The notes below the pieces were generated by a model. It did not search any database, was not told the DNA's origin, and worked only from the letters and a program-made list of their open reading frames with translations. Below, piece after piece: positions 52,897-62,292 of a stretch of 64,000 nt of DNA (position 1 is its first letter; each line of letters opens with the position of its first letter). Origin of the DNA: Alphaproteobacteria bacterium (GTDB lineage Bacteria > Bacteroidota > Bacteroidia > Chitinophagales > Chitinophagaceae). The stretch covers positions 1-64,000 of the forward strand of contig JASGCT010000001.1 of NCBI GenBank assembly GCA_030053915.1, written 5' to 3'. A program made the translations under genes and the position numbers.

Positions 52897-54429
52897 TTAT
52901 TCTATAAGTCTAAAAAGTCTATTCCAGCGTATATCAAATAAACTTTTATTATAAGAATACCAAATTAAACTTGCCCTACCTACGATATGCGTTTCGGGTA
53001 CAAAACCCCAATACCTACTGTCTTGACTTTGATGTCGATTATCGCCCATCATCCAATAATAATTATAGCGTGGTGTAAATGTATTTGTTTTTTGTCCGTC
53101 AATCATAAAAGTTACAGAATCAATCATTTCTAAACTATGAAGTTCGTAAACTTTTATTAATCGTTCATAAAGAGCATAATTCTTAGCAGTTAAATTAATA
53201 GCTTGTCCTTTTTTGGGAATGATTACAGGACCATAATTGTCGATAGTCCAATTATAATTGTCATAATCAAACGGAAAGGTTCTTCCAACTTCATTATCTA
53301 TATAAGGTGTTATATTTAAAATACTAGACTGCTCTCTTAATTTATCAACGTTTTCGGTAGTTAAATTAATGCGGTATAAGCCTGCATTTTGATTATATAC
53401 TTGTACATCATCCGAACTCACATTTTCTAAATCGATACCGAGTTCATTTAAGAAAAAATCGTAGTCTAAAGGCGCTGCACCATTGGTTTTAACAAAATAC
53501 TGCGTTTGAGATCCTGTAGGATATTTTGAAGGACGACCATTGATTTTTAAACTTCCGTCAATGATTTCTAAAGTATCTCCGGGCACAGCAACGCATCGTT
53601 TTACATAATTGTCAGTTTTATCAATGGGATGAACTAGAATTGGGTAGTCGTTCAATAATTCGTTGCGGTTACCGTCGTAACGAATTCTAAGGACGTCATA
53701 ATATGGATTTTTACTACCAAAATCGGGTAAATTTATCACGGTATCACCATAAGGAAAATTAAAAACCACCACATCGTTTCTTTTAACACTGCTATAAGCT
53801 GGGAGACGGCAATAATCTAACTGAATCCACTTTAAATACGATGGTACAGATTCGCTGAATGGCATTAAATTATGGACAAATGGGAAGAAAAGTGGTGTTT
53901 GTGGTATTCTTGGTCCGTAAGCCAATTTATTAACCGCTAAAAAATCGTGGACTAATAAAGTGCGTTCCATGCTTTCTGAAGGAATTACGTACATTTCAAA
54001 GGTAAATAAGCGTATGATTGTTGCAGCAATAACAGCAAAAATAATGGCATCTACCCATTCCCGAGAAACAGATTTTACGTAACCATCTAAGGCTTTTACC
54101 CCATAAAATTTTTGAGTAGCATCACGAGCTAATTTAGGATAAAAATAAAAAGGTAATACGGTTGCTAATGTATGGTCTGAAAAACTAAAGCGTTTAAAGT
54201 GCATGGTAAACATGATGTTAATCCAAAGGGTAAAAAAAGGTCCTGCAAATGGAATAAACTGTAACCAAAACCAATGCTTTTTTAAACCACAAGCCTCAAC
54301 CATTAAATACGTATTATAAAAAGGAATCCATGCCTTGGATGATTCAAGTCCTGCTTTTTTAAAAACTTTTGATAAACCAAAAAACCACCCTATAAGCCAA
54401 ACAATCGTGATACTAAAAATAATTAACAT
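52897..54429 (-). CDS. lepB: Signal peptidase I, large Bacteroidota form with extra N-terminal membrane domain
   Basis: Cuts signal peptides from exported proteins on the outer face of the inner membrane. 510 residues, about twice the size of small bacterial enzymes. The first 115 residues hold two or three membrane helices (DUF5684-like: SKAWIPFYNTYLMVEACGLK). A further helix at about 126-143 anchors the catalytic part. Catalytic Ser153 lies in IPSESMERTLL and the general-base Lys277 in YVKRCVAVPGDTLEI. The late box GDNRHQSQDSRYWGFVP is intact. A large insert between the Lys box and the GDN box (about 300-440) is usual in Bacteroidota. It sits between the peptidase and a TonB receptor in the same orientation. 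Confidence 0.94.
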   Translation of the reverse strand: MLIIFSITIVWLIGWFFGLSKVFKKAGLESSKAWIPFYNTYLMVEACGLKKHWFWLQFIPFAGPFFTLWINIMFTMHFKRFSFSDHTLATVLPFYFYPKLARDATQKFYGVKALDGYVKSVSREWVDAIIFAVIAATIIRLFTFEMYVIPSESMERTLLVHDFLAVNKLAYGPRIPQTPLFFPFVHNLMPFSESVPSYLKWIQLDYCRLPAYSSVKRNDVVVFNFPYGDTVINLPDFGSKNPYYDVLRIRYDGNRNELLNDYPILVHPIDKTDNYVKRCVAVPGDTLEIIDGSLKINGRPSKYPTGSQTQYFVKTNGAAPLDYDFFLNELGIDLENVSSDDVQVYNQNAGLYRINLTTENVDKLREQSSILNITPYIDNEVGRTFPFDYDNYNWTIDNYGPVIIPKKGQAINLTAKNYALYERLIKVYELHSLEMIDSVTFMIDGQKTNTFTPRYNYYWMMGDNRHQSQDSRYWGFVPETHIVGRASLIWYSYNKSLFDIRWNRLFRLIE

Positions 54430-54504
54430 AGTTATAATTTCAAATGATAGGTTGCAAGATAAAACATTTTTAATGAATCGTCTCTAAAAATTTTATAAAA
54501 GGCA

Positions 54505-57348
54505 TTAAAAGGTTAAAATAAGTTTAGAAAAGATCCTTCTACCATTGTAGCCCATTTGTACCGATTCCCAAGCACCGCCCGATTCACCGTTATAAGCCCA
54601 GCCTTTAGCAAGAGGATTCACAGTAAAATCGGGGTGTGCATTCAACACATTGTCAACACCTGTAAAGAAGGATACCACATTTGAAATTTTCCATTTAAAA
54701 TAAAAATCTAAAACTACTTTAGGCGAATATACATATTGATCGGGCACTAAAACATTTTCATCAGCATCACTGGGTACAACAGGGTTGTTACCGTCGTAAT
54801 TATTGGCATCGCTACCATAACCTTGAGTAACAACTTCACCAAATTGGGTTAATTTAATTCCAAAACCAACTTTACGGATATTATAATCTACATTTAAATT
54901 AAATTTAGAATTAGGTGCTGAGGCTTTTAAAAAGGCTTGTTCGCGGGTAGTAAAAAAAGTATTCACTAAACTTTGGTTACCGCTTAAATTAGCAGGCACA
55001 TTAATTTTATCGATTGTTAAATTTTGGATATTACCCGCTAATAATATTTTTAAATTATTGTTTTTACCAAAGCTTACAAAATAGTCTGCAACAATATCAA
55101 CGCCTCTTGAGGTTGTGTTAATAGCATTGGTAAAAAATTGTACTGTAGAAGCATTGGCATTTTGAATGCCTTCAATCAAAGCGGGCGGTAAGCCTTCGCT
55201 ACTAGCAGAGTATAAACCAGATAGTACGATGCGGTCTTTTAATATAATTTGATAAAAATCGACCGTAATGGTTAAATTTTTAATAGGTTTTAAAGCGACA
55301 CCAAAACTAAAATTGATGGATGTTTCTTGTTTTAATTTTGGGATGCCAGCTAATCGGGCTAAGGGATCGTTATTATTGGCAATACGTGCTTCGGTTAACA
55401 TGCCACCAGCGAAACTAGTGATGGTATTTTGAAAATTAATTTGTTGTAAAGAAGGCGCTCTGAAGCCAGTGCTTGCCGAACCTCTTAAATTAACAATTTT
55501 TGAAAGTTCTAATAATGATGCAATTTTAAAAGTAGAAACCGGTCCAAAGTCGGAATAATTTTCGCCGCGCATGGCAAAATCTAATTGCCATTTTTTAAAT
55601 GGATTCCATTCAATATCTGCATACACAGCTAAGTTGTTGCGGGTAGCTGTTAAATTATCTTTTAATAAAAAACCGGGAAATCCTTGAGAACCACCTGCAA
55701 GTCCAAAATCATTAGGAATTCTAGAATACGACAAGGGTTCGCCGTTATATAATTGATACTGTTCAAAGCGAGCTTCGGCACCAAAGGCTAAGTTGAAATT
55801 TCCAGCTTGGTCTTCCTTACCAAAACTTTTACTGATATCAAAATTATTAGTAAATTGGGTAAAATTAAACCCTCCAGCATCAAAATTATTAGGCGTAATG
55901 CTTCCAACGTTACTGGCATTATAGCTTTTTTCGGTAAAGAAATGAAAATCATTATAACCTAAAGTAGAACTCAGATCCCAAGCCCAATTACTTTTAGTTT
56001 CTCCTTTAAAACCCACCACTTCAGACAGGTCTGTTACAACAGTTTTAATATGGGGATTAAAATAAATGGTTTCACCATCTTTGGTTGAGCGCATGATTGA
56101 GGGGTCGAAAAATAAATCGCCACTGAGCGTTCTTGGGAATCTGCCAGTTGCCCCGCCTTCAATATCGTAGGGATACCAGTTTCTTGAATATGCATAAGCG
56201 TCAGAGGTTTTGGTTGTTCCGCCTCCAAAACTATAAAATTTCAATGTTTCGTGTACTTTGCTAGCGGGTAATTCTAAATTATAAAACAAGCTTTGAGAAG
56301 ATGCAGATGCATCGCCAAAACCACGTCTATACGGATTTTCTGGTAAATCGTTGGCGCCTGCTTGTCGAAAGGTTTTATCTTGATTAACATACTCAAAATC
56401 AACATTTATAAAACCGCCTCTTTTCCCTAAATCCCAGCCATTATTAACACTTAAATTAACATTCAATCCGTCCAAAGGTGATTTGGTTTGTAAATATTGG
56501 TTATTATCGTTATTAAGATTTGAATTAAATTTATTGTCGTAATAAGCACTGGAACCAACTACAACATTCCAATTGCTATTTTTCTTTAAAATGATATTAA
56601 TAACACCTGCAATGGCATCGGAGCCATACTGAGCCGAAGCACCGTCACGCAAAACTTCTATAGTTTCTACCATCGAACTTGGAATTAAACTTAAATCAAC
56701 CCCGCTATTGGCTCTACCTCTTGTACCAAACAAGGCTACAAAAGCCGTAGGATGCTGACGTTTACCATTTAAAAGGACTAAGGTTTGGTCGGGTCCTAAG
56801 CCACGTAAAGTACCAACTTCCATGTGATCGGCACCATCTGAACCAGTTTGCTTATTATAATTAAACGAAGGCACACTATAATTTAAGTTCGTTACAATGT
56901 CTGTTCTGGCGGATGTAAACGCAATTTGAGAATATTTTATGACATCTACTGGTACTGATGTAGATGTTGTAACTCGTTTCACACTTCGTGTACCAAGTGT
57001 AATATGTTCGGCTAATTGTTCTGAGGTTGATTCTAAATAATATTTGGCTTGGTTTGATTCTGCTTTAGCTTGAATTGTAAGATAGCCAATATGTTTAAAC
57101 TCAATAAGGTCTCCAATATTACCTGTAATGGAAAAACTACCATCAGCTTTGGAAGTTGTGTATTTGTTTTTGGTTATATTTTTGATAATAGTACCCTCTA
57201 AACCAATTTGGGTTGTTTTGTCAAAAATGATGCCATTTATTTTTTCAGACTGGGCAAATGTGCTAAAACTAGTAAAACTAGTAAGTATTAACATAATCCA
57301 TAGATTAAAACGAAATCTTTCTAAAAACTGTTTTGTTCTTATTAACAT
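54505..57348 (-). CDS. TonB-dependent outer-membrane receptor (second copy)
   Basis: 947 residues. A signal peptide ends near STFAQ. A carboxypeptidase-regulatory-like domain is followed by a plug at about 110-240 (LRGLGPDQTLVLLNGKRQ, VLRDGASAQYGSDAIAGVIN) and a barrel that includes NLRGSASTGFRAPSLQQINF and ends in RIFSKLILTF with the C-terminal Phe. The plug and the FRAPSLQQ strand match the receptor at 41737-44697, so this is a paralogue with a different barrel. No SusD partner is adjacent. Substrate is unknown. Confidence 0.92.
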   Translation of the reverse strand: MLIRTKQFLERFRFNLWIMLILTSFTSFSTFAQSEKINGIIFDKTTQIGLEGTIIKNITKNKYTTSKADGSFSITGNIGDLIEFKHIGYLTIQAKAESNQAKYYLESTSEQLAEHITLGTRSVKRVTTSTSVPVDVIKYSQIAFTSARTDIVTNLNYSVPSFNYNKQTGSDGADHMEVGTLRGLGPDQTLVLLNGKRQHPTAFVALFGTRGRANSGVDLSLIPSSMVETIEVLRDGASAQYGSDAIAGVINIILKKNSNWNVVVGSSAYYDNKFNSNLNNDNNQYLQTKSPLDGLNVNLSVNNGWDLGKRGGFINVDFEYVNQDKTFRQAGANDLPENPYRRGFGDASASSQSLFYNLELPASKVHETLKFYSFGGGTTKTSDAYAYSRNWYPYDIEGGATGRFPRTLSGDLFFDPSIMRSTKDGETIYFNPHIKTVVTDLSEVVGFKGETKSNWAWDLSSTLGYNDFHFFTEKSYNASNVGSITPNNFDAGGFNFTQFTNNFDISKSFGKEDQAGNFNLAFGAEARFEQYQLYNGEPLSYSRIPNDFGLAGGSQGFPGFLLKDNLTATRNNLAVYADIEWNPFKKWQLDFAMRGENYSDFGPVSTFKIASLLELSKIVNLRGSASTGFRAPSLQQINFQNTITSFAGGMLTEARIANNNDPLARLAGIPKLKQETSINFSFGVALKPIKNLTITVDFYQIILKDRIVLSGLYSASSEGLPPALIEGIQNANASTVQFFTNAINTTSRGVDIVADYFVSFGKNNNLKILLAGNIQNLTIDKINVPANLSGNQSLVNTFFTTREQAFLKASAPNSKFNLNVDYNIRKVGFGIKLTQFGEVVTQGYGSDANNYDGNNPVVPSDADENVLVPDQYVYSPKVVLDFYFKWKISNVVSFFTGVDNVLNAHPDFTVNPLAKGWAYNGESGGAWESVQMGYNGRRIFSKLILTF

Positions 57349-57365
57349 AAATTTATAAATTTTAG

Positions 57366-57373
57366 CAAAAATA
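57366..57373 (-). promoter_or_regulatory. Promoter -7 element for the second TonB receptor
   Basis: TATTTTTG on the minus strand, a TAnnTTTG match, ends 17 bases before the ATG at 57348. Confidence 0.55.
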
Positions 57374-57375
57374 AC

Positions 57376-57432
57376 AAAAAAATTGTTAAAAAATAAAAAA
57401 AAAAATAAAAAAAAAAATTAAATTAAAAAATT
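57376..57432. promoter_or_regulatory. Long A-tract between divergent promoters
   Basis: Repeated runs of 6-11 A separated by single T's fill this stretch, between the -7 elements of the TonB receptor (57366) and the OmpA lipoprotein (57437). It resembles the T-tract before the 40560 gene. An UP-element or DNA-bending role is inferred. Confidence 0.35.
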
Positions 57433-57436
57433 TATG

Positions 57437-57444
57437 TATTTTTG
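57437..57444 (+). promoter_or_regulatory. Promoter -7 element for the OmpA lipoprotein
   Basis: TATTTTTG, a TAnnTTTG match followed by C, ends 22 bases before the ATG at 57467. Confidence 0.6.
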
Positions 57445-57466
57445 CGTTTAAATTAATATTATAAAT

Positions 57467-58387
57467 ATGAAAAAAATTTTTAAAAGCAGCCGAAATGCTC
57501 TTGTTTTATTAGCAATAGTTACAGGTTTATTTGCTTGTGTTAGCAAAAAAAAGTTTAACGAAAAGGTTAAAGAAGACGAAGCCAAATATAATCAATTAAA
57601 TGGCGCTTATTTAGATTTGTTAAAAAAACAAAAAGAATGTGACTCGTTATCGTCTTTAAAAGATTTAAAGGCAACCAGTTTAAATGATGCCAACAAAGTT
57701 TTACAAGACAGAATTAATCAGCTTATGAAAGAAATTGATCTATTAAAACAAAATAATAATCTTGCCGTTGATCAGTTAAAAAATCTTTCCGTAATTTCCA
57801 AAGAGCAATCTGAAAGTATTAAAAAATCTTTAGAAAACATTGGTGCCAAAGATTTATTTATTCAAAATTTACAGCAATCTATCGCGCACAAAGATTCTTT
57901 AAATTTAGCTTTAGTTATGAATTTAAAAGGCGCCATTGGTGATTTAAACGACGATGATATTCAAATAAAAATTGAAAAAGATGTTGTTTTTATTGATATC
58001 TCCGACAAATTATTATTTAAAATTGGTAGTTACGATTTAAGTTCCGAAGCCAAAAAAGTACTTGGTAAAATTGCTAAGGTTTTAATTGCTCAACCCGAAA
58101 TTGAATTTATGGTTGAAGGTCATACCGATAGTTTAAAACAACATAGAACCTCGCAATTAGTTGATAACTGGGATTTAAGTGTGAAGCGTGCTACCTCGGT
58201 TGTTCGTGTTTTGCAAAATGAATATGGTATTAACCCAGCTAGAATTACTGCCGCTGGTAGAAGTCAATACAAACCCATTGATACGAATGCGACCGATGAA
58301 GGCCGGGCAAGAAACAGACGTACTAGAATTGTAATTTTACCTCAATTAGACCAGTTTTTTAACTTATTAGAAAACAAACAACAATAA
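57467..58387 (+). CDS. OmpA-family peptidoglycan-binding lipoprotein
   Basis: 306 residues. A signal peptide ends in a lipobox (LFAC) with Cys at about 24. A long coiled-coil region at about 30-140 (DRINQLMKEIDLLKQNN) precedes an OmpA C-terminal domain at about 165-295. Peptidoglycan-binding residues lie in FMVEGHTDSL, SVKRATSVVRVLQ and DEGRARNRRTRI. It should tether the outer membrane to the cell wall, with the coiled coil as a spacer. A promoter with an A-tract upstream and a strong terminator make it a single-gene unit that is probably highly expressed. Confidence 0.92.
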   Translation: MKKIFKSSRNALVLLAIVTGLFACVSKKKFNEKVKEDEAKYNQLNGAYLDLLKKQKECDSLSSLKDLKATSLNDANKVLQDRINQLMKEIDLLKQNNNLAVDQLKNLSVISKEQSESIKKSLENIGAKDLFIQNLQQSIAHKDSLNLALVMNLKGAIGDLNDDDIQIKIEKDVVFIDISDKLLFKIGSYDLSSEAKKVLGKIAKVLIAQPEIEFMVEGHTDSLKQHRTSQLVDNWDLSVKRATSVVRVLQNEYGINPARITAAGRSQYKPIDTNATDEGRARNRRTRIVILPQLDQFFNLLENKQQ

Positions 58388-58434
58388 TTAGTATTTATGA
58401 ATTGTTAATTCATAATATAATGATAATGACCTTT

Positions 58435-58472
58435 AAAAATACCACCTTTGCATTAAAGGTGGTATTTTTATT
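58435..58472 (+). terminator. Rho-independent terminator after the OmpA lipoprotein
   Basis: A perfect 15-bp stem, AAAAATACCACCTTT with AAAGGTGGTATTTTT, encloses a GCATT loop. The downstream arm and trailing sequence are T-rich. It ends 15 bases before the next gene's ATG. Confidence 0.9.
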
Positions 58473-58487
58473 TTAAATAAACACGTT

Positions 58488-59006
58488 ATGAAAACCATGG
58501 TTATTGAACAAGTAAAAACAGATGCGTACAAAACCGTACGACAACTTGCTTTAGAAACGTTTATAGAATCTTTTGCAACCTATAATACCAAGGAAGATAT
58601 GGATTGTTATGTTGCTGAAAAATTAACCGAGCCACAATTTAAAACAGAATTATTAAATCCCAATTCAACATTTTATTTTGCTAAAAAAGATACAGATATT
58701 TTAGGGTATCTTAAAGTAAATAAAGATAAGCAACCCGAAAACTACCATTTAAACAATACCTTAGAAATTCAAAGAATTTATGTTCGACAGCAATTTCAAA
58801 ATCAACACATTGGAGTTATGTTGCTTAATAAAGCTAAAGAAGTGGCTCTTAAAAACGGTGCATCTTCGATGTGGTTGGGCGTTTGGGAACATAATATAAA
58901 AGCCATCACATTTTATAAAAAGCATGGTTTTAGCATTTTTGGTGAACGGACTTTTGTTTTAGGCACTGCCCATCAAAACGATTTTTTAATGAAACTTGAG
59001 GTGTAA
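58488..59006 (+). CDS. GNAT-family N-acetyltransferase
   Basis: 172 residues covering one GNAT domain. The acetyl-CoA loop is IYVRQQFQNQHIGVMLLNKA (motif A, Q-x-x-x-I-G form). Motif B is MWLGVWEHNIKAITFYKKHG, followed by FSIFGERTFVLG. The central NTLEIQRIYV strand is in place. The family acetylates amines of small molecules, peptides or polyamines; the substrate is not readable. It follows the strong OmpA terminator with only 15 bases between, so its promoter is unclear and it may depend on readthrough. Confidence 0.88.
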   Translation: MKTMVIEQVKTDAYKTVRQLALETFIESFATYNTKEDMDCYVAEKLTEPQFKTELLNPNSTFYFAKKDTDILGYLKVNKDKQPENYHLNNTLEIQRIYVRQQFQNQHIGVMLLNKAKEVALKNGASSMWLGVWEHNIKAITFYKKHGFSIFGERTFVLGTAHQNDFLMKLEV

Positions 59007-59103
59007 TTTATAGCTGAAAAAGAACACCACTGTAACCCTTAATCTTTTAAATAAAGAGGTATGTGATACATTTAACTAGTTTATTATAAAACAGAACTTG
59101 ATA

Positions 59104-59805
59104 TTATTTTAAAAAAGACTGTAATTTGGGGTCGTCTTCGATACGGCGCATTTGATTTAAAATTTGTGGATAACGCCAAGCGACTCGTCTGCTGGTGGGT
59201 TTTACGACTGAAAATTTTTTAGGATTAGGAAAACAAGCCACTATTTTTGCGGCTTCTTCTCGTGATAGGTTTCGGGCAGACTTTTTAAAATATAATTGGG
59301 CGGCGGCTTCAATTCCAAAAACGCCCTTTCCCATTTCGATAACGTTTAAATAGACTTCTAAAATTCTTTTTTTGCTCCAAAATAATTCCATTAAAGGTGT
59401 ATAAATAAATTCTGCCATTTTTCTGATATATTTTAAAACACCGCTCCCCTGCCATAAAAACACGTTTTTAGCGGTTTGTTGGCTAATGGTACTGGCGCCA
59501 CCGCCCCAACTCATTTTTTTTGATTTTCGTTTGGTATTAGGTAACATGCTTTTTTCTAAAGATGTCCAGTCGATACCATAATGATTTAAGAAACCTTGGT
59601 CTTCGCTTGCTAAAACAGCTAATTTTACGTTATCCGAAATATTATTCCAGGTTACATAATCTCTTTTTAAACCATAGCTAAAAAAATCAACAGCTTGCGT
59701 TATGGTAATAGGTGGCATTACCCAACGAAGTATGATAATATAAATAAGTTGTGAGCAAAAAAAAACAAAAGCCCATTTTTTAAAAAAATGCCAACACCCT
59801 TTCAT
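59104..59805 (-). CDS. mtgA: Monofunctional peptidoglycan glycosyltransferase
   Basis: Polymerises lipid II into glycan strands without a transpeptidase domain. 233 residues from the ATG at 59805; a TTG two codons earlier is less likely. One membrane helix lies at about 8-28. The GT51 blocks are intact: ASEDQGFLNHYGIDW with the catalytic Glu, GGASTISQQTAKNVFLW, KKRILEVYLNVIEMGKGVFG (second Glu region), AAQLYFKKSARNLSREEAA and FPNPKKFSV. It begins 2 bases after the stop of the upstream secreted hypothetical gene, so the two are co-transcribed. Confidence 0.95.
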   Translation of the reverse strand: MKGCWHFFKKWAFVFFCSQLIYIIILRWVMPPITITQAVDFFSYGLKRDYVTWNNISDNVKLAVLASEDQGFLNHYGIDWTSLEKSMLPNTKRKSKKMSWGGGASTISQQTAKNVFLWQGSGVLKYIRKMAEFIYTPLMELFWSKKRILEVYLNVIEMGKGVFGIEAAAQLYFKKSARNLSREEAAKIVACFPNPKKFSVVKPTSRRVAWRYPQILNQMRRIEDDPKLQSFLK

Positions 59806-59807
59806 AA

Positions 59808-60353
59808 TCAAAGGGTTTCAAATTTATAACGTTTGCCGAGAGTATATGTGGTTTTGTAAGTAGATTTTAACACTTTACCAATACCCCATACCAATACTCC
59901 GGAAGCTATAAAAATACCATCATATGTTTGGAATGAATTTTGAATAAGAGAATTTATAAGATTTAAACTAACCGCGGCAATACCTAGGGCTTGAAAAAAC
60001 AAGCCAGAACGAAACAAAGCAGATTTTAGTTTGGGTTTAGGTATAGATAGTATTTCACTAAATAAATACGTATCCTTACCATACCAAAATGTATCTGTTC
60101 TATCCAAGCCATAACTATTATAAAAATCTCTCAGTTCAAAGCGCCTTATTTCAATAGAACTATCGTTAATTTTATCGATGCGGGCATTGACATCATTAAA
60201 ATTAATAAGCCTAAAATTAATATCTGAACCTTCGGTCCATGTTTTAAGAATGCGGTCTTTATCTTTTAATACTAATAATTTGGATTGGGAATGGCAGTGT
60301 TGCATTGAAAAAATTATTTTAACAATAAAAAATAAAAAAATAAAAAGTTTCAT
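59808..60353 (-). CDS. Hypothetical secreted/membrane protein in operon with mtgA
   Basis: 181 residues. A signal peptide at about 1-22 ends near HSQ. A beta-rich domain follows (LKTWTEGSDINFRLINFNDV, RIDKINDSSIEIRRFELRDF), then two hydrophobic helices at about 112-158 (LFFQALGIAAVSLNLINS, DGIFIASGVLVWGIGKVLK) and a basic tail. The family is not recognised. The -7 element (60358-60365) lies only 4 bases from the ATG, so the transcript may be leaderless. Its stop is 2 bases before mtgA, so a link to the cell envelope is plausible but not proven. Confidence 0.75.
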   Translation of the reverse strand: MKLFIFLFFIVKIIFSMQHCHSQSKLLVLKDKDRILKTWTEGSDINFRLINFNDVNARIDKINDSSIEIRRFELRDFYNSYGLDRTDTFWYGKDTYLFSEILSIPKPKLKSALFRSGLFFQALGIAAVSLNLINSLIQNSFQTYDGIFIASGVLVWGIGKVLKSTYKTTYTLGKRYKFETL

Positions 60354-60357
60354 AGAG

Positions 60358-60365
60358 CAAAGTTA
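60358..60365 (-). promoter_or_regulatory. Promoter -7 element for the hypothetical-mtgA operon
   Basis: TAACTTTG on the minus strand, a TAnnTTTG match, ends only 4 bases before the ATG at 60353. Transcription would start at or inside the start codon region. Confidence 0.55.
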
Positions 60366-60431
60366 ATCATTTTTAACATATTGTTTATTTTTTTTTAGGA
60401 TAAATTTATCAAAAAACAAAAATAGATACCT

Positions 60432-60439
60432 TAACTTTG
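60432..60439 (+). promoter_or_regulatory. Promoter -7 element for the 60471 gene
   Basis: TAACTTTG, a TAnnTTTG match, ends 31 bases before the ATG at 60471. Confidence 0.6.
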
Positions 60440-60470
60440 AGAAATTTTATAATAAATTAAATTATTTTAT

Positions 60471-61733
60471 ATGAAAACAAAATCAATGACTGTCATAAAA
60501 CAAAGTTTTTGGCTATTAGGATGCTTAAGTTTATTAAATTTTAGTTGCCAAAAATCTAGTAATAGTCCAGACCTTACAACAACATCAAATTTATCTGTGG
60601 CCGACTTAACCAATGTGAGTTTAAGCGCTGCTCAAATTAGCTCAGGTTTTGAATTTAATATTAGTGGTTCTTCCAATCAAGGAAGTGCCGTTAACATTAA
60701 CAATGGTATTGGCTATGAATCTTTTGCATTTAATACGCCACAAACAAGGGTGCCTTTTAGCGATGACCGCGGTACAAATTCTGGTAATTATTATAATAAA
60801 TTTAAATCACGTAGTTTTGCTTTAGATGGCAATAGTTTATTAATTCCTAACGATACATTTGCGGCACTTTATATGTTTGAAAACCTTGATGAACGACTCA
60901 CTGGATTTAATTTTGATTTTTTTGGTCTTGCTAAACCAAGTATTAGAAGCTATTTAAGAGGTGTGGCTATCAATAAATATATTCCTTTTTTAAAACCAGG
61001 TTTTGGTAATAGTTTTGGATTTAAAGCTGATGGCAAACCTGGTGGTTTATATAATTGGTTTCTATTAGATACCATATTAAACCAATTAGATTCTGTTGTT
61101 TTTGATTTTGGGGCAGGCAAAACTTATATTACTAAGTATGGTGATACTTTATTTAGAAGTGGGACTGTTACAATACTTAGAACATCGGAAGCATCGAGCA
61201 ATACAATCTCTAAAACTATCAAGTTCAACAATTTTAATATCAATGGTTATGTTATTAACGGCAATAGGGTTATATCCAGAGCTCGCAATTATAATTTAGT
61301 AGATTCGGTAGCAAGTTTAGCCCTAACATCAACTGCAAGTGGAACCATTACTTTACCTAACGGCAATGTATTTAATATCAGTTCTACTAGAAACAAATCG
61401 TTCAATTTTATTGTAAGAAGGATTTTCACAAGGTATATTTTTGTTGCTTTAAAAGGCAATGTAACTACAACTGTTAATACACAAGTTACTAGAAATGGTG
61501 GCACCTTTTTTAGTTATATAACATCTAGTCCAATTATTGAAGATTTTTCGTGTATAAGTAGAGTTAAACCTAAATCTGGCACAATAGACATTAATTATTT
61601 AACAGATGTTATAAAAGTAGAGTTTTCTGGTGATTGTGGTTCTAGAACCATTTCTTTAACCATCAACGGTGTAACCACTACCAAAACCATTACAAATGCG
61701 GCTGACAATGATGATGATGACCATGATGATTAA
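60471..61733 (+). CDS. Hypothetical lipoprotein with acidic C-terminal tail
   Basis: 420 residues. A signal peptide ends in a lipobox-like LNFSC (Cys at about 26), so it is probably lipid-anchored. The rest is beta-rich with many Asn, Ser and Thr and several Gly-Asn turns, as in surface lipoproteins of Bacteroidota. Two Cys (in DFSCISRV and SGDCGSRT) may form a disulphide in the last 60 residues. The chain ends in DNDDDDHDD, encoded by GAT repeats, which could bind divalent metal. No family is recognised. It has its own promoter and no partner gene. Confidence 0.75.
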   Translation: MKTKSMTVIKQSFWLLGCLSLLNFSCQKSSNSPDLTTTSNLSVADLTNVSLSAAQISSGFEFNISGSSNQGSAVNINNGIGYESFAFNTPQTRVPFSDDRGTNSGNYYNKFKSRSFALDGNSLLIPNDTFAALYMFENLDERLTGFNFDFFGLAKPSIRSYLRGVAINKYIPFLKPGFGNSFGFKADGKPGGLYNWFLLDTILNQLDSVVFDFGAGKTYITKYGDTLFRSGTVTILRTSEASSNTISKTIKFNNFNINGYVINGNRVISRARNYNLVDSVASLALTSTASGTITLPNGNVFNISSTRNKSFNFIVRRIFTRYIFVALKGNVTTTVNTQVTRNGGTFFSYITSSPIIEDFSCISRVKPKSGTIDINYLTDVIKVEFSGDCGSRTISLTINGVTTTKTITNAADNDDDDHDD

Positions 61734-61859
61734 TTGTTAAATTTGGATGTTTATTTTAGTTAAGAATTTAAAAGTCATTTAATTAGAGTCTTTATTAAGT
61801 TCATTATGAGGAAAAAATATAAAAAACAAGGTAATTTTGTTATGGGTGACGCTAAGTTT

Positions 61860-62273
61860 TTATGGTAAGGATTTCCGAGTAGCTTCCACGTCTTCAACCA
61901 AAATTTTTTTTGCTTTGGCTTTTTTATTAGACCATGAATTACGAATATAATTTAAAACATCTGCAATTTCTTGGTTTGAAAGATTGTTGTGAGGTGCCAT
62001 TACATTGCCGTAGTATTTATTATCTAAAGCCACCTTGCCTTTTAAACCCAAAAGCACAACTTTTATAAGATACGCCGTATTGTTGCTTATAACATTAGAA
62101 GCGCCATCGAGGGGCGGATTTAAATTCATAACACCACCACCATCTTCTTGATGACAACTAAGACATGCTTCTTGGTATATTTTTTTTCCTTTGTTATAGG
62201 TTTGTGATCTTAAATGCGAGGTCATTAAAATCAGTAAAAACAATAAAAACAAAGCTCTTTTTGAAAACGTCAT
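61860..62273 (-). CDS. Secreted c-type cytochrome, single haem
   Basis: 137 residues. A signal peptide is at about 1-24. The haem site CLSCH (Cys37, Cys40, His41) and a distal Met92 (GNVMAPHNNLSNQEIADVL) fit a class I cytochrome c. DGGGVMNLNPPLDGAS is the usual loop after the haem. It lies 19 bases downstream of the sugar dehydrogenase gene in the same orientation, so it probably takes electrons from that enzyme toward a terminal oxidase. Confidence 0.92.
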   Translation of the reverse strand: MTFSKRALFLLFLLILMTSHLRSQTYNKGKKIYQEACLSCHQEDGGGVMNLNPPLDGASNVISNNTAYLIKVVLLGLKGKVALDNKYYGNVMAPHNNLSNQEIADVLNYIRNSWSNKKAKAKKILVEDVEATRKSLP

Positions 62274-62292
62274 TATTTTTTATTTTTAATTA

